A DNA stretch of 64,000 bases, from assembly GCF_014648395.1 (NCBI RefSeq), contig NZ_BMRA01000009.1, positions 149,744 to 213,743 of the forward strand, written 5' to 3'. The position numbers and the translations under genes were made by a program. Source of the stretch: Micromonospora fulviviridis. Lineage in GTDB: Bacteria; Actinomycetota; Actinomycetes; Mycobacteriales; Micromonosporaceae. The first letter of the stretch is position 1. Each line of letters opens with the position of its first letter. A model generated the notes under the pieces. The model had not been told where the DNA came from. It was given only the letters and a program-made list of their open reading frames with translations, and searched no databases. Below are positions 16,050 through 29,995 of this stretch, piece after piece.

Positions 16050-17593
16050 GCGATCTGCCCGTCCTCCTGGAGATGCGCTCCATCACCAAACAGTTCCCCG
16101 GCGTCAAGGCGCTCGCCGACGTCAACCTTGTGGTGCGCGCCGGCGAGATCCACGCCATCGTGGGTGAGAACGGCGCCGGCAAGTCGACGCTGATGAAGGT
16201 GCTCAGCGGCGTCTACCCGTACGGCAGCTACGACGGCCAGATCATCTACCAGGGCGCGGAGACCCGCTTCTCGGACATCCGGGCGAGCGAGAACGCCGGG
16301 ATCGTGATCATCCACCAGGAGCTCGCGCTCATCCCGGACATGTCGATCACCGAGAACATCTTCCTCGGCAACGAGCCCCGCAAGCGGGGGGCGATCGACT
16401 GGAAGGCCGCGAACCGGATGGCGCTGGACCTCATGGCCCGGGTCGGCCTGCGGGAGGACCCGGACACCCTGATCAAGGACATCGGCGTCGGCAAGCAGCA
16501 GCTGGTGGAGATCGCCAAGGCGTTCGCCAAGGACGTCAAGCTGCTGATCCTGGACGAGCCGACGGCCGCGCTCAACGAGGCCGACTCGCAGCACCTGCTC
16601 GACCTGCTGCGCGGTTTCCGCTCGCGGGGCATCACCTCGATCATGATCTCGCACAAGCTCAACGAGATCGAGGCGATCGCCGACCAGATCACCATCCTGC
16701 GCGACGGCCGGACCGTCGAGACGCTGGACGTCAAGGCGGACGGCGTCGACGAGGACCGGATCGTGCGGGGCATGGTCGGCCGCGAGCTGAGCAGCCGGTT
16801 CCCGGACCACACCCCGAAGATCGGAGAGGTCTTCTTCGAGGTCCGGAACTGGAACGTGCGCCACCCGATCTCGGCGGAGCGCCAGGTCTGCAAGAACGAG
16901 AGCTTCACCGTGCGGCGCGGCGAGATCGTGGGCTTCGCCGGGCTGATGGGCGCGGGCCGCACCGAGCTGGCCATGAGCGTCTTCGGCCGCTCCTACGGGG
17001 TGTACGAGTCGGGCACGATCATCAAGGACGGCAAGGAGATCGTCCTGAAGACGGTGGCGGACGCGATCGCCCACGGGCTCGCGTACGTCAGCGAGGACCG
17101 CAAGGCGCTCGGCCTGAACCTCCTCGACGACATCAAGACCTCCACGGTGGCCGCCAAGCTGTCGAAGATCTCGCGCCACGGCGTCCTGGACGAGGTGGCC
17201 GAGTACCAGGCGGCCGAGTCCTACCGGCGGGACCTGCGCACCAAGGCGCCGACGGTCGACGAGGGCGTCTCCAAGCTCTCGGGCGGCAACCAGCAGAAGG
17301 TCGTCCTGGCGAAGTGGATGTTCACCGACCCGGACCTCCTGATCCTCGACGAGCCGACCCGCGGCATCGACGTGGGCGCCAAGTACGAGATCTACGGCAT
17401 CATCCAGCGGCTCGCCGACCAGGGGAAGGGCGTCGTCGTCATCTCCTCGGAGCTGCCCGAGCTGATCGGGCTCTGCGACCGCATCTACACCGTGTTCGAA
17501 GGCGCCATCACCGGCGAGATCGCCCGGCAGGACGCGGACCCGGAAACCCTCATGAAGCAGATGACCTCGACGAAGAAGATGCAGACACGATGA
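16046..17593 (+). CDS. mmsA: Sugar ABC importer, double ATP-binding protein (MmsA/GguA type)
   Basis: This 515-residue protein carries two ABC modules, as in monosaccharide importers. The first has Walker A GENGAGKST and Walker B LLILDEPTAAL; the second has a degenerate loop GLMGAGRTEL, the signature LSGGNQQKV and LLILDEPTRGID. Blocks such as VYPYGSYDGQI fit the multiple-monosaccharide (MmsA/GguA) branch. The stop overlaps the permease start as ATGA. I use the ATG at 16046 because the longer frame from 16034 adds only VVGA without its own ribosome binding site. Confidence 0.9.
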   Translation: MSDLPVLLEMRSITKQFPGVKALADVNLVVRAGEIHAIVGENGAGKSTLMKVLSGVYPYGSYDGQIIYQGAETRFSDIRASENAGIVIIHQELALIPDMSITENIFLGNEPRKRGAIDWKAANRMALDLMARVGLREDPDTLIKDIGVGKQQLVEIAKAFAKDVKLLILDEPTAALNEADSQHLLDLLRGFRSRGITSIMISHKLNEIEAIADQITILRDGRTVETLDVKADGVDEDRIVRGMVGRELSSRFPDHTPKIGEVFFEVRNWNVRHPISAERQVCKNESFTVRRGEIVGFAGLMGAGRTELAMSVFGRSYGVYESGTIIKDGKEIVLKTVADAIAHGLAYVSEDRKALGLNLLDDIKTSTVAAKLSKISRHGVLDEVAEYQAAESYRRDLRTKAPTVDEGVSKLSGGNQQKVVLAKWMFTDPDLLILDEPTRGIDVGAKYEIYGIIQRLADQGKGVVVISSELPELIGLCDRIYTVFEGAITGEIARQDADPETLMKQMTSTKKMQTR

Positions 17594-18888
17594 GCCGAAT
17601 CAAGGACCTGCAGAAGAACCTCTTCGGAGGGACCACGTCCAACGCCCGCCAGTTCGGGATGATCTTCACCCTGGTGGCGATCGTCGTCCTGTTCCAGATC
17701 CTCACGGACGGCCTGACCCTGCGATCGGACAACCTGATCGCGCTGTTCAACCAGAACTCGTACATCCTCATCCTGGCCATCGGCATGCTCATGGTGATCG
17801 TCGCCGGGCACATCGACCTCTCGGTCGGCTCGATCGCCGCCTTCACCGGCATCCTGGTGGCCAAGTCGATGGCGGAGTGGTCGCTGCCCTGGCCGGTCGC
17901 CATCCTGTTCGGCCTGGTGATCGGCGCGATCATCGGCGCCTGGCAGGGCTTCTGGGTCGCCTACGTCGGGGTGCCGGCGTTCATCGTCACCCTGGCCGGC
18001 ATGCTGCTCTTCCGGGGCGGCAACCAGTTCATCGGCAACGCGAACACGATCTCGGTGCCGGAGGGCTTCCGGGTGATCGGCTCGGGCTTCCTGCCCGAGG
18101 TCGGCCCGAACACCGGCTACAACAACCTGACGCTCCTGCTCGGCCTCGCCGCGTGTGTGGCCGTGGTGTGGCGGGAGTTCCAGGCCCGCAAGACCCGCCG
18201 GGAGATGGACGCCGAGCCGGCCCCGATGTGGATCTCGGTGCTCCGGATGGCCGTGATGGTCGGCGTGATCGTCTTCGCGTCGCTGCGGTTCGCCAGCGGC
18301 CGGGTCGGCACGAGCTTCCCGGTCTCCGGCATCATCCTGGTGGCGCTGGTCCTCGCCTACTCCTTCTACACCCGGAACACCGCCGGCGGGCGGCACATCT
18401 ACGCCGTCGGTGGCAACTCCCGGGCCGCGGAGCTCTCCGGTGTGAAGCTCAAGCGGGTCAACTTCTTCGTCATGATGAACATGGCCGTCCTGGCCTCCCT
18501 GGCCGGCATGATCTTCGTGGCCCGTTCGGCGGCCTCCGGACCGCAGGACGGCAACGGCTGGGAGCTGGACGCGATCGCCGCGGTCTTCATCGGTGGCGCG
18601 GCCGTCGCCGGCGGCATCGGCACCATCAGCGGCTCGATCGTCGGCGGTCTGGTCATGGCCGTGCTGAACAACGGCCTCCAGCTGCTCGGCGTCGGCACCG
18701 ACCGGGTCCAGATCATCAAGGGCCTGGTGCTGCTGCTGGCCGTCGCGCTCGACGTCTACAACAAGAAGCAGGGCCGGTTCTCCGTCATCGGCAGCCTCAC
18801 CCGCTCGTTCCGCCGCGACACTCCCGCCCCGCCCACGGCACCGCCCGACGCGGACCGGGAGACCGCCCGCACGGCCGTGCCGAGCTGA
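17590..18888 (+). CDS. mmsB: Sugar ABC importer permease (MmsB/GguB type)
   Basis: The 432-residue membrane protein has about ten hydrophobic segments and the branched-chain/ribose permease blocks GHIDLSVGSIAAFTG, VPAFIVTLAGM and GGNSRAAELSGV. A cytoplasmic loop (ARKTRREMDAEPAP) sits in the middle, as in the long GguB-type permeases. It forms the membrane channel with the double ATPase encoded just before it (4-base overlap). A charged tail ends the protein. Confidence 0.9.
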   Translation: MSRIKDLQKNLFGGTTSNARQFGMIFTLVAIVVLFQILTDGLTLRSDNLIALFNQNSYILILAIGMLMVIVAGHIDLSVGSIAAFTGILVAKSMAEWSLPWPVAILFGLVIGAIIGAWQGFWVAYVGVPAFIVTLAGMLLFRGGNQFIGNANTISVPEGFRVIGSGFLPEVGPNTGYNNLTLLLGLAACVAVVWREFQARKTRREMDAEPAPMWISVLRMAVMVGVIVFASLRFASGRVGTSFPVSGIILVALVLAYSFYTRNTAGGRHIYAVGGNSRAAELSGVKLKRVNFFVMMNMAVLASLAGMIFVARSAASGPQDGNGWELDAIAAVFIGGAAVAGGIGTISGSIVGGLVMAVLNNGLQLLGVGTDRVQIIKGLVLLLAVALDVYNKKQGRFSVIGSLTRSFRRDTPAPPTAPPDADRETARTAVPS

Positions 18889-18942
18889 CGTTCCACCCCG
18901 CCTCACACCCCGTAACACCTCTCCAGAAGGGCACCACCAGCC

Positions 18943-20049
18943 ATGCGTAAACTGATCGGCAAGTCGATGGCCATCGGCGCCATCGCGGCGCTGGCCCTGA
19001 CCGCCACCGCCTGCGGCTCCGGCCGTGACGGCGACACCGGCGGCGCCAAGGGCGACACCAAGGGCTTCGCGGCCGACTCCCTGATCGGCGTCGCCCTGCC
19101 GTCGAAGACCTCGGAGAACTGGGTCCTCGCCGGTGACCTGTTCACCAACGGCCTCAAGGAGGCCGGTTTCAAGAGCGACGTCCAGTACGCCGGCGCCTCG
19201 ACCACCGTCGCGGACCAGCAGGCCCAGATCACCGCCATGGTGACCAAGGGCGCGAAGGTCATCGTCATCGGCGCGACCGACGCCGCGCAGCTGTCGACCC
19301 AGGTCGCCGCGGCGCACGCCGCCGGCGCGAAGGTGATCGCGTACGACCGCCTCATCACCAACACCCCGGACCTCGACTACTACGTCGCGTTCGACAACTT
19401 CAAGGTCGGCCAGCTCCAGGGCCAGGCCCTGCTGGACGGCATGAAGGCCAAGAAGCCGAACGGTCCGTACAACATCGAGCTGTTCTCCGGCTCGCCGGAC
19501 GACAACAACGCCGGTGTCTTCTTCAACGGCGCCATGAGCGTGCTCAAGCCGGAGATCGACAAGGGCAACGTGGTCGTCGCCTCGAAGCAGACCGACGTCA
19601 AGCAGACCGCCATCCAGGGCTGGAAGGCCGAGGGCGCCCAGGCCCGCATGGACCAGCTGCTGACCTCGACCTACGGCAACAAGGAGCTGGACGGCGTCCT
19701 CTCCCCGAACGACACCCTGGCCCGCGCGATCATCACGTCGATCAAGGGTGCCGGCAAGCAGATCCCGGTCGTCACCGGTCAGGACTCCGAGGTCGAGTCG
19801 GTCAAGTCGATCATGGCTGGCGAGCAGTACATGACGATCAACAAGGACACCCGGAACCTGGTCAAGCAGACCATCGCCATGGTGAAGTCCCTGCAGGCCG
19901 GTAACAACCCCGAGGTGAACGACACCAAGTCGTACAACAACGGCGTCAAGGTCGTGGACACCTACCTGCTGCCGCCGGTGGCCGTCACCAAGGCCAACGC
20001 GGCCGAGGCGTACGCCAACGACCCGAAGCTGTCCCCGCTCACCAAGTAA
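18943..20049 (+). CDS. chvE: Sugar-binding lipoprotein (ChvE-type)
   Basis: This 368-residue lipoprotein has a lipobox LTATAC with C24 as the lipid-bearing cysteine, then a periplasmic-binding-protein type I fold. Blocks such as VIVIGATDAAQLSTQV, VIAYDRLI and ELFSGSPDDNNAG match ChvE, which binds several monosaccharides. It is the third gene of the importer operon, 54 bases after the permease, with AGAAGGG before the ATG. No sugar kinase or isomerase gene is nearby, so the imported sugar is not indicated. Confidence 0.9.
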   Translation: MRKLIGKSMAIGAIAALALTATACGSGRDGDTGGAKGDTKGFAADSLIGVALPSKTSENWVLAGDLFTNGLKEAGFKSDVQYAGASTTVADQQAQITAMVTKGAKVIVIGATDAAQLSTQVAAAHAAGAKVIAYDRLITNTPDLDYYVAFDNFKVGQLQGQALLDGMKAKKPNGPYNIELFSGSPDDNNAGVFFNGAMSVLKPEIDKGNVVVASKQTDVKQTAIQGWKAEGAQARMDQLLTSTYGNKELDGVLSPNDTLARAIITSIKGAGKQIPVVTGQDSEVESVKSIMAGEQYMTINKDTRNLVKQTIAMVKSLQAGNNPEVNDTKSYNNGVKVVDTYLLPPVAVTKANAAEAYANDPKLSPLTK

Positions 20050-20065
20050 TCCCCTCGCACGAAGG

Positions 20066-20095
20066 AAGGGCCCCGGAGTTCGCTCCGGGGCCCTT
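20066..20095 (+). terminator. Hairpin terminator of the sugar importer operon
   Basis: A perfect 13-bp stem (20066-20078 with 20083-20095) closes on a TTCG tetraloop and is followed by CTTCG, 17 bases after the importer stop codon. It also lies beyond the 3' end of the convergent carboxylase gene and could serve both. Confidence 0.9.
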
Positions 20096-20157
20096 CTTCG
20101 TGCCGTGTGGCCGCGGCCGCGGCGCGGCCGGGGCGCTCACCCCGGCCGCGCCGGCGG

Positions 20158-25617
<5,460 letters not shown>

Positions 25618-25921
25618 CCGACCGACCCCTCCGTTGGACCCACGATGTACGCGCCGCGAGGCGACGGCCCCCGGCAGTGATCACCTTTCCGCGTGCCGGC
25701 CGGCGGCGCCATGTCGTAACCGCCGAACCCTGAGCGGCGCGAGTTGTAGGAACCGAACAAAACTTTTTGGCTGTCCCGCCGGGCGGCCGGACCACCCGCG
25801 GCCCGCCGGCGCCCGCCGCGCGTCTCCACCGTCATCACGTTCCCTGGGTGTGAGCGAGCCAATCCTTGATCGGTCAAGCATTGCGGATATGCTTGACCAG
25901 TCAAGGAAATGAGGTGCAGCC
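25618..25921. other. Divergent intergenic region, carboxylase / oxidoreductase
   Basis: This 304-base stretch has no gene. A locally AT-rich run (GAACAAAACTTTTTGG near 25757-25772) lies on the carboxylase side, and the two MarR-type palindromes lie on the other side. Confidence 0.6.
25865..25905 (+). promoter_or_regulatory. Two MarR-type palindromes over a predicted promoter
   Basis: CTTGA-TCGG-TCAAG (25865-25878) and CTTGA-CCAG-TCAAG (25892-25905) stand 27 bp apart, centre to centre. TTGATC inside the first and TATGCT at the edge of the second form a -35/-10 pair with 16 bases between. A bound regulator would cover both elements. The same boxes recur at the MarR gene itself. Confidence 0.65.
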
Positions 25922-26640
25922 ATGGGTGACGACGACCTCGCCCCGGCAGGCGTGGCCCCGGGCGCGACGGCGACCCTGTCGTCCCGGCCGCGGATGGCCG
26001 TACTCGGGGCCGGGCACACCGGTCCGGTGATCGCCCGGGTCGCGATGGCCGCCGGGTACCCGGTGACGATCGCGGCCTCCGGCGATCCCGCGAACATCGC
26101 CCTGATCACCGACGTGCTGGCGCCGGGCGCGGAGGCGCGCTGGGCGGCGGACGCCGTCACGGACGCCGGAATCGTCGTGCTGGCCTTCCGCTGCACCGGT
26201 TCCCGGGCCTCGACCCCGCCCTGGTCGCCGGCAAGCTCGTGGTGGACACCATGAACTACTGGCCGCCCGTCGACGGCGTGCAGGAGATGTTCGACGACCC
26301 CCGGCACGGCAGCAGCGAGATCGTCCAACGCCGGCTGGCCCGGTCGACGGTGGTGAAGACGCTGAACCACATCGGCTACCACGAGTTGGAGGACGACCGC
26401 CGCCCGGCGGGCGCGTCCGACCGCCGGGCGCTCGGCGTCGCCGGGGACGACCCCGCGGCGGTGCGCACCGTGGCGGACCTGATCGAACGCATCGGCTACG
26501 ACACGGTCCGGCTCGACAGCCTGCGCGCCGGGCGCCTGCTCCAACCCGGCGGCCCGGTCTTCGGCGTGGCGCTGGGCCGGGACGAGTTCACGCGGGCGCT
26601 GGCCGCCCGCACCGACCACAGAGACAGAGGCACATCGTGA
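25922..26640 (+). pseudogene. Frameshifted NAD(P)-binding oxidoreductase (F420-dependent NADP reductase-like)
   Basis: The first frame gives a Rossmann start (MAVLGAGHTGPVIARVAMAAGYPVTI) and runs out of register after IVVLAF; the second frame continues naturally as PLHRFPGLDPALVAGKLVVDTMNYW and ends at 26640. A single missing C in GGCCTTCCG (26182-26190), which would otherwise read ALPLHRF, explains the break. The intact protein would be about 239 residues, like F420-dependent NADP reductases. The ATG follows GAGGTG, and the end overlaps the next gene as GTGA. It may be a true pseudogene or a sequencing error. Confidence 0.75.
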
Positions 26641-27674
26641 CCACCTTTCCGCTCGTGCTCGGCCTGGACACCTTCGGTGACGTCACCCACGACGCCGACG
26701 ACCGGCCGCTCTCCCACGCCCGGACGATCCGCGACATCGTCGAGCAGGGTGTCCTCGCCGATCAGGTCGGCGTGGACTTCTTCGGCCTCGGTGAGCACCA
26801 CACCGACGACTTCCCGCTCTCCGCCGCCGACGTGGTGCTCGGCGCGATCGCCGCCCGCACCACCCGGATCCGCCTCGGCTCGGCCGTCACGGTGCTCAGC
26901 TCCGACGACCCGGTACGCGTCTTCCAGCGCTACTCCACCCTCGACGCGGTCTCCGGTGGCCGGGCGGAGGTGATCCTCGGCCGCGGCTCCAGCGTCGACT
27001 CGTTCCCGCTGTTCGGCTACGACCTGGCCGACTACGAGCAGCTCTTCGAGGAGAAGGCGCAGCTCTTCGCCGAGCTGCGCAAGGGCGGGCCGGTCACCTG
27101 GAAGGGCACCATGCGTGCGCCGCTGCACGAGCAGGACGTCGTCCCGCACACCGAGTCGGGTCCCTTCCCCGCCTGGATCGGCGTGGGCGGCAACCCGCAG
27201 TCGGTCATCCGCGCCGCCCGGTACGACTACGGCCTGATGCTCGCGATCATCGGCGGGTCGCCGGCCCGCTTCGCGCCCTTCTCCCGCCTCTTCCACCAGG
27301 CGCTCACGCAGCTCGGCAAGGACCCCCTGCCGATCGGCGTGCACTCGCCCGGTCACGTGGCCGCCACCGACGAGCAGGCCCGCGAGGAGTTCTTCCCCCG
27401 CTATCAGCAGGTCATCCGCCGGGTCGCCCGGACCCGCGGCTTCGCCGTGCCGACGCGGGAGTCCTTCCTGCGCGAGGTCGGGCCGGACGGGGCGCTCTAC
27501 GTCGGGTCGCCCGAGACCGTCGCCCGGAAGATCGCCGCGAACCTCACGGTGCTCGGCGCGAACCGCTTCGAGATGAAGTACGGCATGGGCGGCCTCTCGC
27601 ACGCGGCTCTGATGACCGCCATCGAGCTCTACGGCACGCGGGTCATCCCGCGCGTCCGGGAGCTGCTGGGCTGA
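26637..27674 (+). CDS. LLM-class flavin-dependent oxidoreductase
   Basis: This 345-residue protein is a luciferase-like TIM-barrel monooxygenase/oxidoreductase using FMN or F420. Family blocks are FFGLGEHH at the N-terminus, RIRLGSAVTVLSSDDPVR, and ILGRGSSVDSFPLFGY. It overlaps the frameshifted reductase gene by four bases, so the two form one transcription unit under the MarR boxes. A reductase plus luciferase-like oxidase pair is a common arrangement; the substrate is unknown. Confidence 0.88.
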   Translation: MTTFPLVLGLDTFGDVTHDADDRPLSHARTIRDIVEQGVLADQVGVDFFGLGEHHTDDFPLSAADVVLGAIAARTTRIRLGSAVTVLSSDDPVRVFQRYSTLDAVSGGRAEVILGRGSSVDSFPLFGYDLADYEQLFEEKAQLFAELRKGGPVTWKGTMRAPLHEQDVVPHTESGPFPAWIGVGGNPQSVIRAARYDYGLMLAIIGGSPARFAPFSRLFHQALTQLGKDPLPIGVHSPGHVAATDEQAREEFFPRYQQVIRRVARTRGFAVPTRESFLREVGPDGALYVGSPETVARKIAANLTVLGANRFEMKYGMGGLSHAALMTAIELYGTRVIPRVRELLG

Positions 27675-27680
27675 CCACGT

Positions 27681-27723
27681 CCGGCGGTCCGCCGTCCCCG
27701 CCGCGCGGGCGGCGGACCGCCGG
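27681..27723. terminator. Bidirectional hairpin terminator
   Basis: A perfect 14-bp GC stem (27681-27694 with 27710-27723) with a 15-base loop lies between the convergent oxidoreductase and MarR genes. Confidence 0.65.
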
Positions 27724-27740
27724 GTCCGGCCGCCGGAAGC

Positions 27741-28202
27741 TCAGTCGGCCGTGCCGACGCGCTGGAACGCGCGGGCCAGCTGGACGAGGTCGATGCCCTC
27801 GAAGTGGTCGAGGAACCGTCGCCGCACGCTGGCCAGGTGGCTCGGCCAGGACTCCTGGAGCCGGGCGAGACCGGCGTCGGTGAGGACGGCGTTCCACCCG
27901 CGCGCGTCCTCCGCGCACTTGGTCCGCTCGACGAGGCCCTGCGTCTCCAGCCGGCCGATGGTGCGGGTCATCCCGCTCAACGAGAGCTGGCACGCCGCCG
28001 CGAGTTCGCTCATCCGCATCCGCCGGCCCGGCGCCTCGGAGAGATGCATGAGCGCCGTGTACTCGGTGAGGGGGAGTTGGCGGTCAGCCACCATGTCGGC
28101 GTCGATGGTGCGGGGCAGGACGTGCATGAGCCTGCCCAGCGAGCGGACCAGCGCCTCCTCCTCGGTGCTGAGGGGGCGCAGCGGCTGCGGTGCGGCGGAC
28201 AT
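27741..28202 (-). CDS. MarR-family transcriptional regulator
   Basis: The 153-residue protein has the MarR winged helix: RMRMSELAAACQLSLSGMTRTIGRLETQGLVER, with the wing RTKCAEDARGWNAVLTDAG. One cysteine before the wing (TKCAED) and one in the recognition region (AACQ) might sense oxidation; this is speculation. The start is the ATG at 28202, since the longer frame would run through the operator. It is divergent from an NADPH-dependent FMN reductase gene and probably represses that gene, itself, and the unit at 25.9 kb. Confidence 0.88.
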   Translation of the reverse strand: MSAAPQPLRPLSTEEEALVRSLGRLMHVLPRTIDADMVADRQLPLTEYTALMHLSEAPGRRMRMSELAAACQLSLSGMTRTIGRLETQGLVERTKCAEDARGWNAVLTDAGLARLQESWPSHLASVRRRFLDHFEGIDLVQLARAFQRVGTAD

Positions 28203-28215
28203 GCGCCGATTGTAC

Positions 28216-28231
28216 TTGCTTGACCGAGCAA
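28216..28231 (-). promoter_or_regulatory. MarR-type palindrome near the MarR start
   Basis: TTGCT-TGACCG-AGCAA forms an inverted repeat 14 bases upstream of the MarR start codon. It matches the other boxes of the set and suggests autoregulation. Confidence 0.55.
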
Positions 28232-28270
28232 TGACACGCGCCGCCGTGACAGCCGCCACCCGACCGTTGG

Positions 28271-28317
28271 TTGCTTGACGAAGCAATTAACCGCTAGCTT
28301 GTACTTGACCAGGCAAG
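28271..28317 (+). promoter_or_regulatory. Two MarR-type palindromes around the FMN reductase promoter
   Basis: TTGCTT-GACG-AAGCAA (28271-28286) and CTTG-ACCAGG-CAAG (28304-28317) flank a possible promoter with TTGCTT as -35 and TAGCTT as -10, 18 bases apart. The second box lies directly after the -10, close to the start of the reductase gene. Confidence 0.6.
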
Positions 28318-28339
28318 GACTTTGGAAGGGCACCACGAC

Positions 28340-28900
28340 ATGACCAGGATCGGAATCATCCTCGGCAGCACCCGCCCGGGTCGTAACGGCGAGTCGGTCG
28401 CCCGCTGGGTGTTCGACGTCGCCAAGCAGCGCAGCGACGCGCAGTTCGAGCTCATCGACCTGCTCGACTACCAACTGCCGCACCTGGACGAGGCGTACCC
28501 GCCGTCGATGGGTCAGTACACCCAGCCGCACACGCTGCGCTGGGCCAGCACCATCGCCTCGTTCGACGGGTTCGTGATGGTCACCCCGGAGTACAACCAC
28601 TCCACCTCGGGCGCCCTGAAGAACGCCATCGACTTCCTCTACGCCGAGTGGAACAACAAGGCGGTCGGTTTCGTCAGCTACGGCTCCGCCGGCGGCACCC
28701 GGGCGGTGGAGCACCTGCGGCTGATCGCCGGCGAGTTGCAGATGGCCGACGTCCGGTCCCAGGTGGCGCTGTCGCTCTTCACCGACTTCGAGAACTTCAG
28801 CGTCTTCAAGCCCAGCCAGTTCCAGCAGGACGCGCTGAACACCACCCTCGACCAGGTCGTGGCCTGGAGCACCGCGCTCGCCCCGCTGCGCAACCGCTGA
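28340..28900 (+). CDS. NADPH-dependent FMN reductase
   Basis: This 186-residue flavodoxin-fold protein reduces FMN or quinones with NADPH. The phosphate-binding loop GSTRPGRNGESVARW and the block TPEYNHSTSGALKNAIDFL are typical. The ATG follows GGAAGGG. Its control by the MarR boxes shared with the luciferase-like oxidoreductase unit suggests that it supplies reduced flavin or removes quinone/electrophile stress, but this is inference. Confidence 0.9.
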   Translation: MTRIGIILGSTRPGRNGESVARWVFDVAKQRSDAQFELIDLLDYQLPHLDEAYPPSMGQYTQPHTLRWASTIASFDGFVMVTPEYNHSTSGALKNAIDFLYAEWNNKAVGFVSYGSAGGTRAVEHLRLIAGELQMADVRSQVALSLFTDFENFSVFKPSQFQQDALNTTLDQVVAWSTALAPLRNR

Positions 28901-28916
28901 ACACCTCGACACGATC

Positions 28917-28949
28917 GAAGACGGCCGCGGAACCTCCGCGGCCGTCTTC
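28917..28949. terminator. Hairpin terminator
   Basis: A perfect 15-bp stem (28917-28931 with 28935-28949) with a 3-base loop follows the FMN reductase stop codon. Because the stem starts with GAAG and ends with CTTC, it could also act for the convergent GAF-ANTAR gene. Confidence 0.85.
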
Positions 28950-28983
28950 CTGTCCGCGGACACCGCCGGGGCCGGTGCCACAC

Positions 28984-29739
28984 TCAGGACTGTTGGCGAG
29001 GCGCCACGAATCCGGGGGCCGGCTGCGGGGACTCGCCGGTGACCTGGGTGATGATCTCCGCGGCCACGTCACGCAGCTTGCGGTTGCGGTTCTGTGACGC
29101 CTGCCGGAGCAGGGTGAAGGCCTCCGTGGCGGTGCACCGCTGCTGGCCCATGATCACCCCGAGCGCCTGGTCGATGACACTGCGGGAGGCCATCGCGTCG
29201 GTGAGCTGCTGATGCAGCAGCGCCTGGTCGGCCTGGCGGAGGATTACGCTCAGCGCCGCCGACCCCTGCTCGCCGAACGCCAGGGCGTGCCGGCGTTCCG
29301 TGTCGGTGAAGGCACGCGGCTCGGTGGCGTAGAGGTTCAACGCGCCGACGGTCTCGCGGTCGACCGTCATTGGCAGCGACAGCGAGCTGCGGATGCCGAG
29401 CCGGAGCGCACGCTCCCGGTAGCGGCGCCAGCGTCGATCGTCGCGCAGGTCGGACACCTCGACGACCTGCCCCTGGCGCAGCGCCGCGAGGCAGGGGCCC
29501 TCGTCAGCCCCGTACTGGATCTCATCACCCTGCGCCGCGAGTTCGTCGCTGCTGGCGACCGTGAGGGCGCCTCCGTCGCGGCGCACGGTCAGTCCGCACG
29601 CCACGGCGGGGGCGACGACCTCCGCCGCGACCCGGACGATCTGGTCCAGGAACACGTCGACGTGAGGCGAGTCGGCAAGCAGCGTCAGCAGTCGGCCGTA
29701 GGCCGAGGCCAGAGACGGGTCAGCAGCACCGGACACCAC
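28984..29739 (-). CDS. GAF-ANTAR protein (RNA-binding antiterminator)
   Basis: This 251-residue protein has an N-terminal GAF sensor domain (about 20-170, with DEGPCLAALRQGQVVEVSDL and SLSLPMTVDRETVGALNLYA) and a C-terminal ANTAR domain (about 175-235, with SRSVIDQALGVIMGQQRC and AFTLLRQASQNRNRKLRDVA). ANTAR proteins bind paired hexaloop hairpins in mRNA leaders and prevent termination. The GTG at 29739 follows AGGAGG by five bases; the much longer frame is not supported. It is divergent from a STAS-domain gene. The GAF ligand is unknown. Confidence 0.88.
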   Translation of the reverse strand: MVSGAADPSLASAYGRLLTLLADSPHVDVFLDQIVRVAAEVVAPAVACGLTVRRDGGALTVASSDELAAQGDEIQYGADEGPCLAALRQGQVVEVSDLRDDRRWRRYRERALRLGIRSSLSLPMTVDRETVGALNLYATEPRAFTDTERRHALAFGEQGSAALSVILRQADQALLHQQLTDAMASRSVIDQALGVIMGQQRCTATEAFTLLRQASQNRNRKLRDVAAEIITQVTGESPQPAPGFVAPRQQS

Positions 29740-29995
29740 CGCTACCTCCTGTAATCCATGTGCCCGTTCGGTTGCACCGAAGGTGACGCCACTGCTCCGG
29801 CCTGCCCCCTGAGGGGCCCGGCCAGTGCTTTTCCTGTCGGGGAGCCCACGTTTCGCCGGTCGGCGGGGGTGCCAATCGGGCGGAACGGGGCTAGGGTCGG
29901 GGTGGGTTCGGACATGAGCCCAGGACCAGTGCCGCGCCACCAACGGTGGGCGCGCGCATCAACCCGGTCTGACGTCCTCACCAGAGGAGCAGCTC

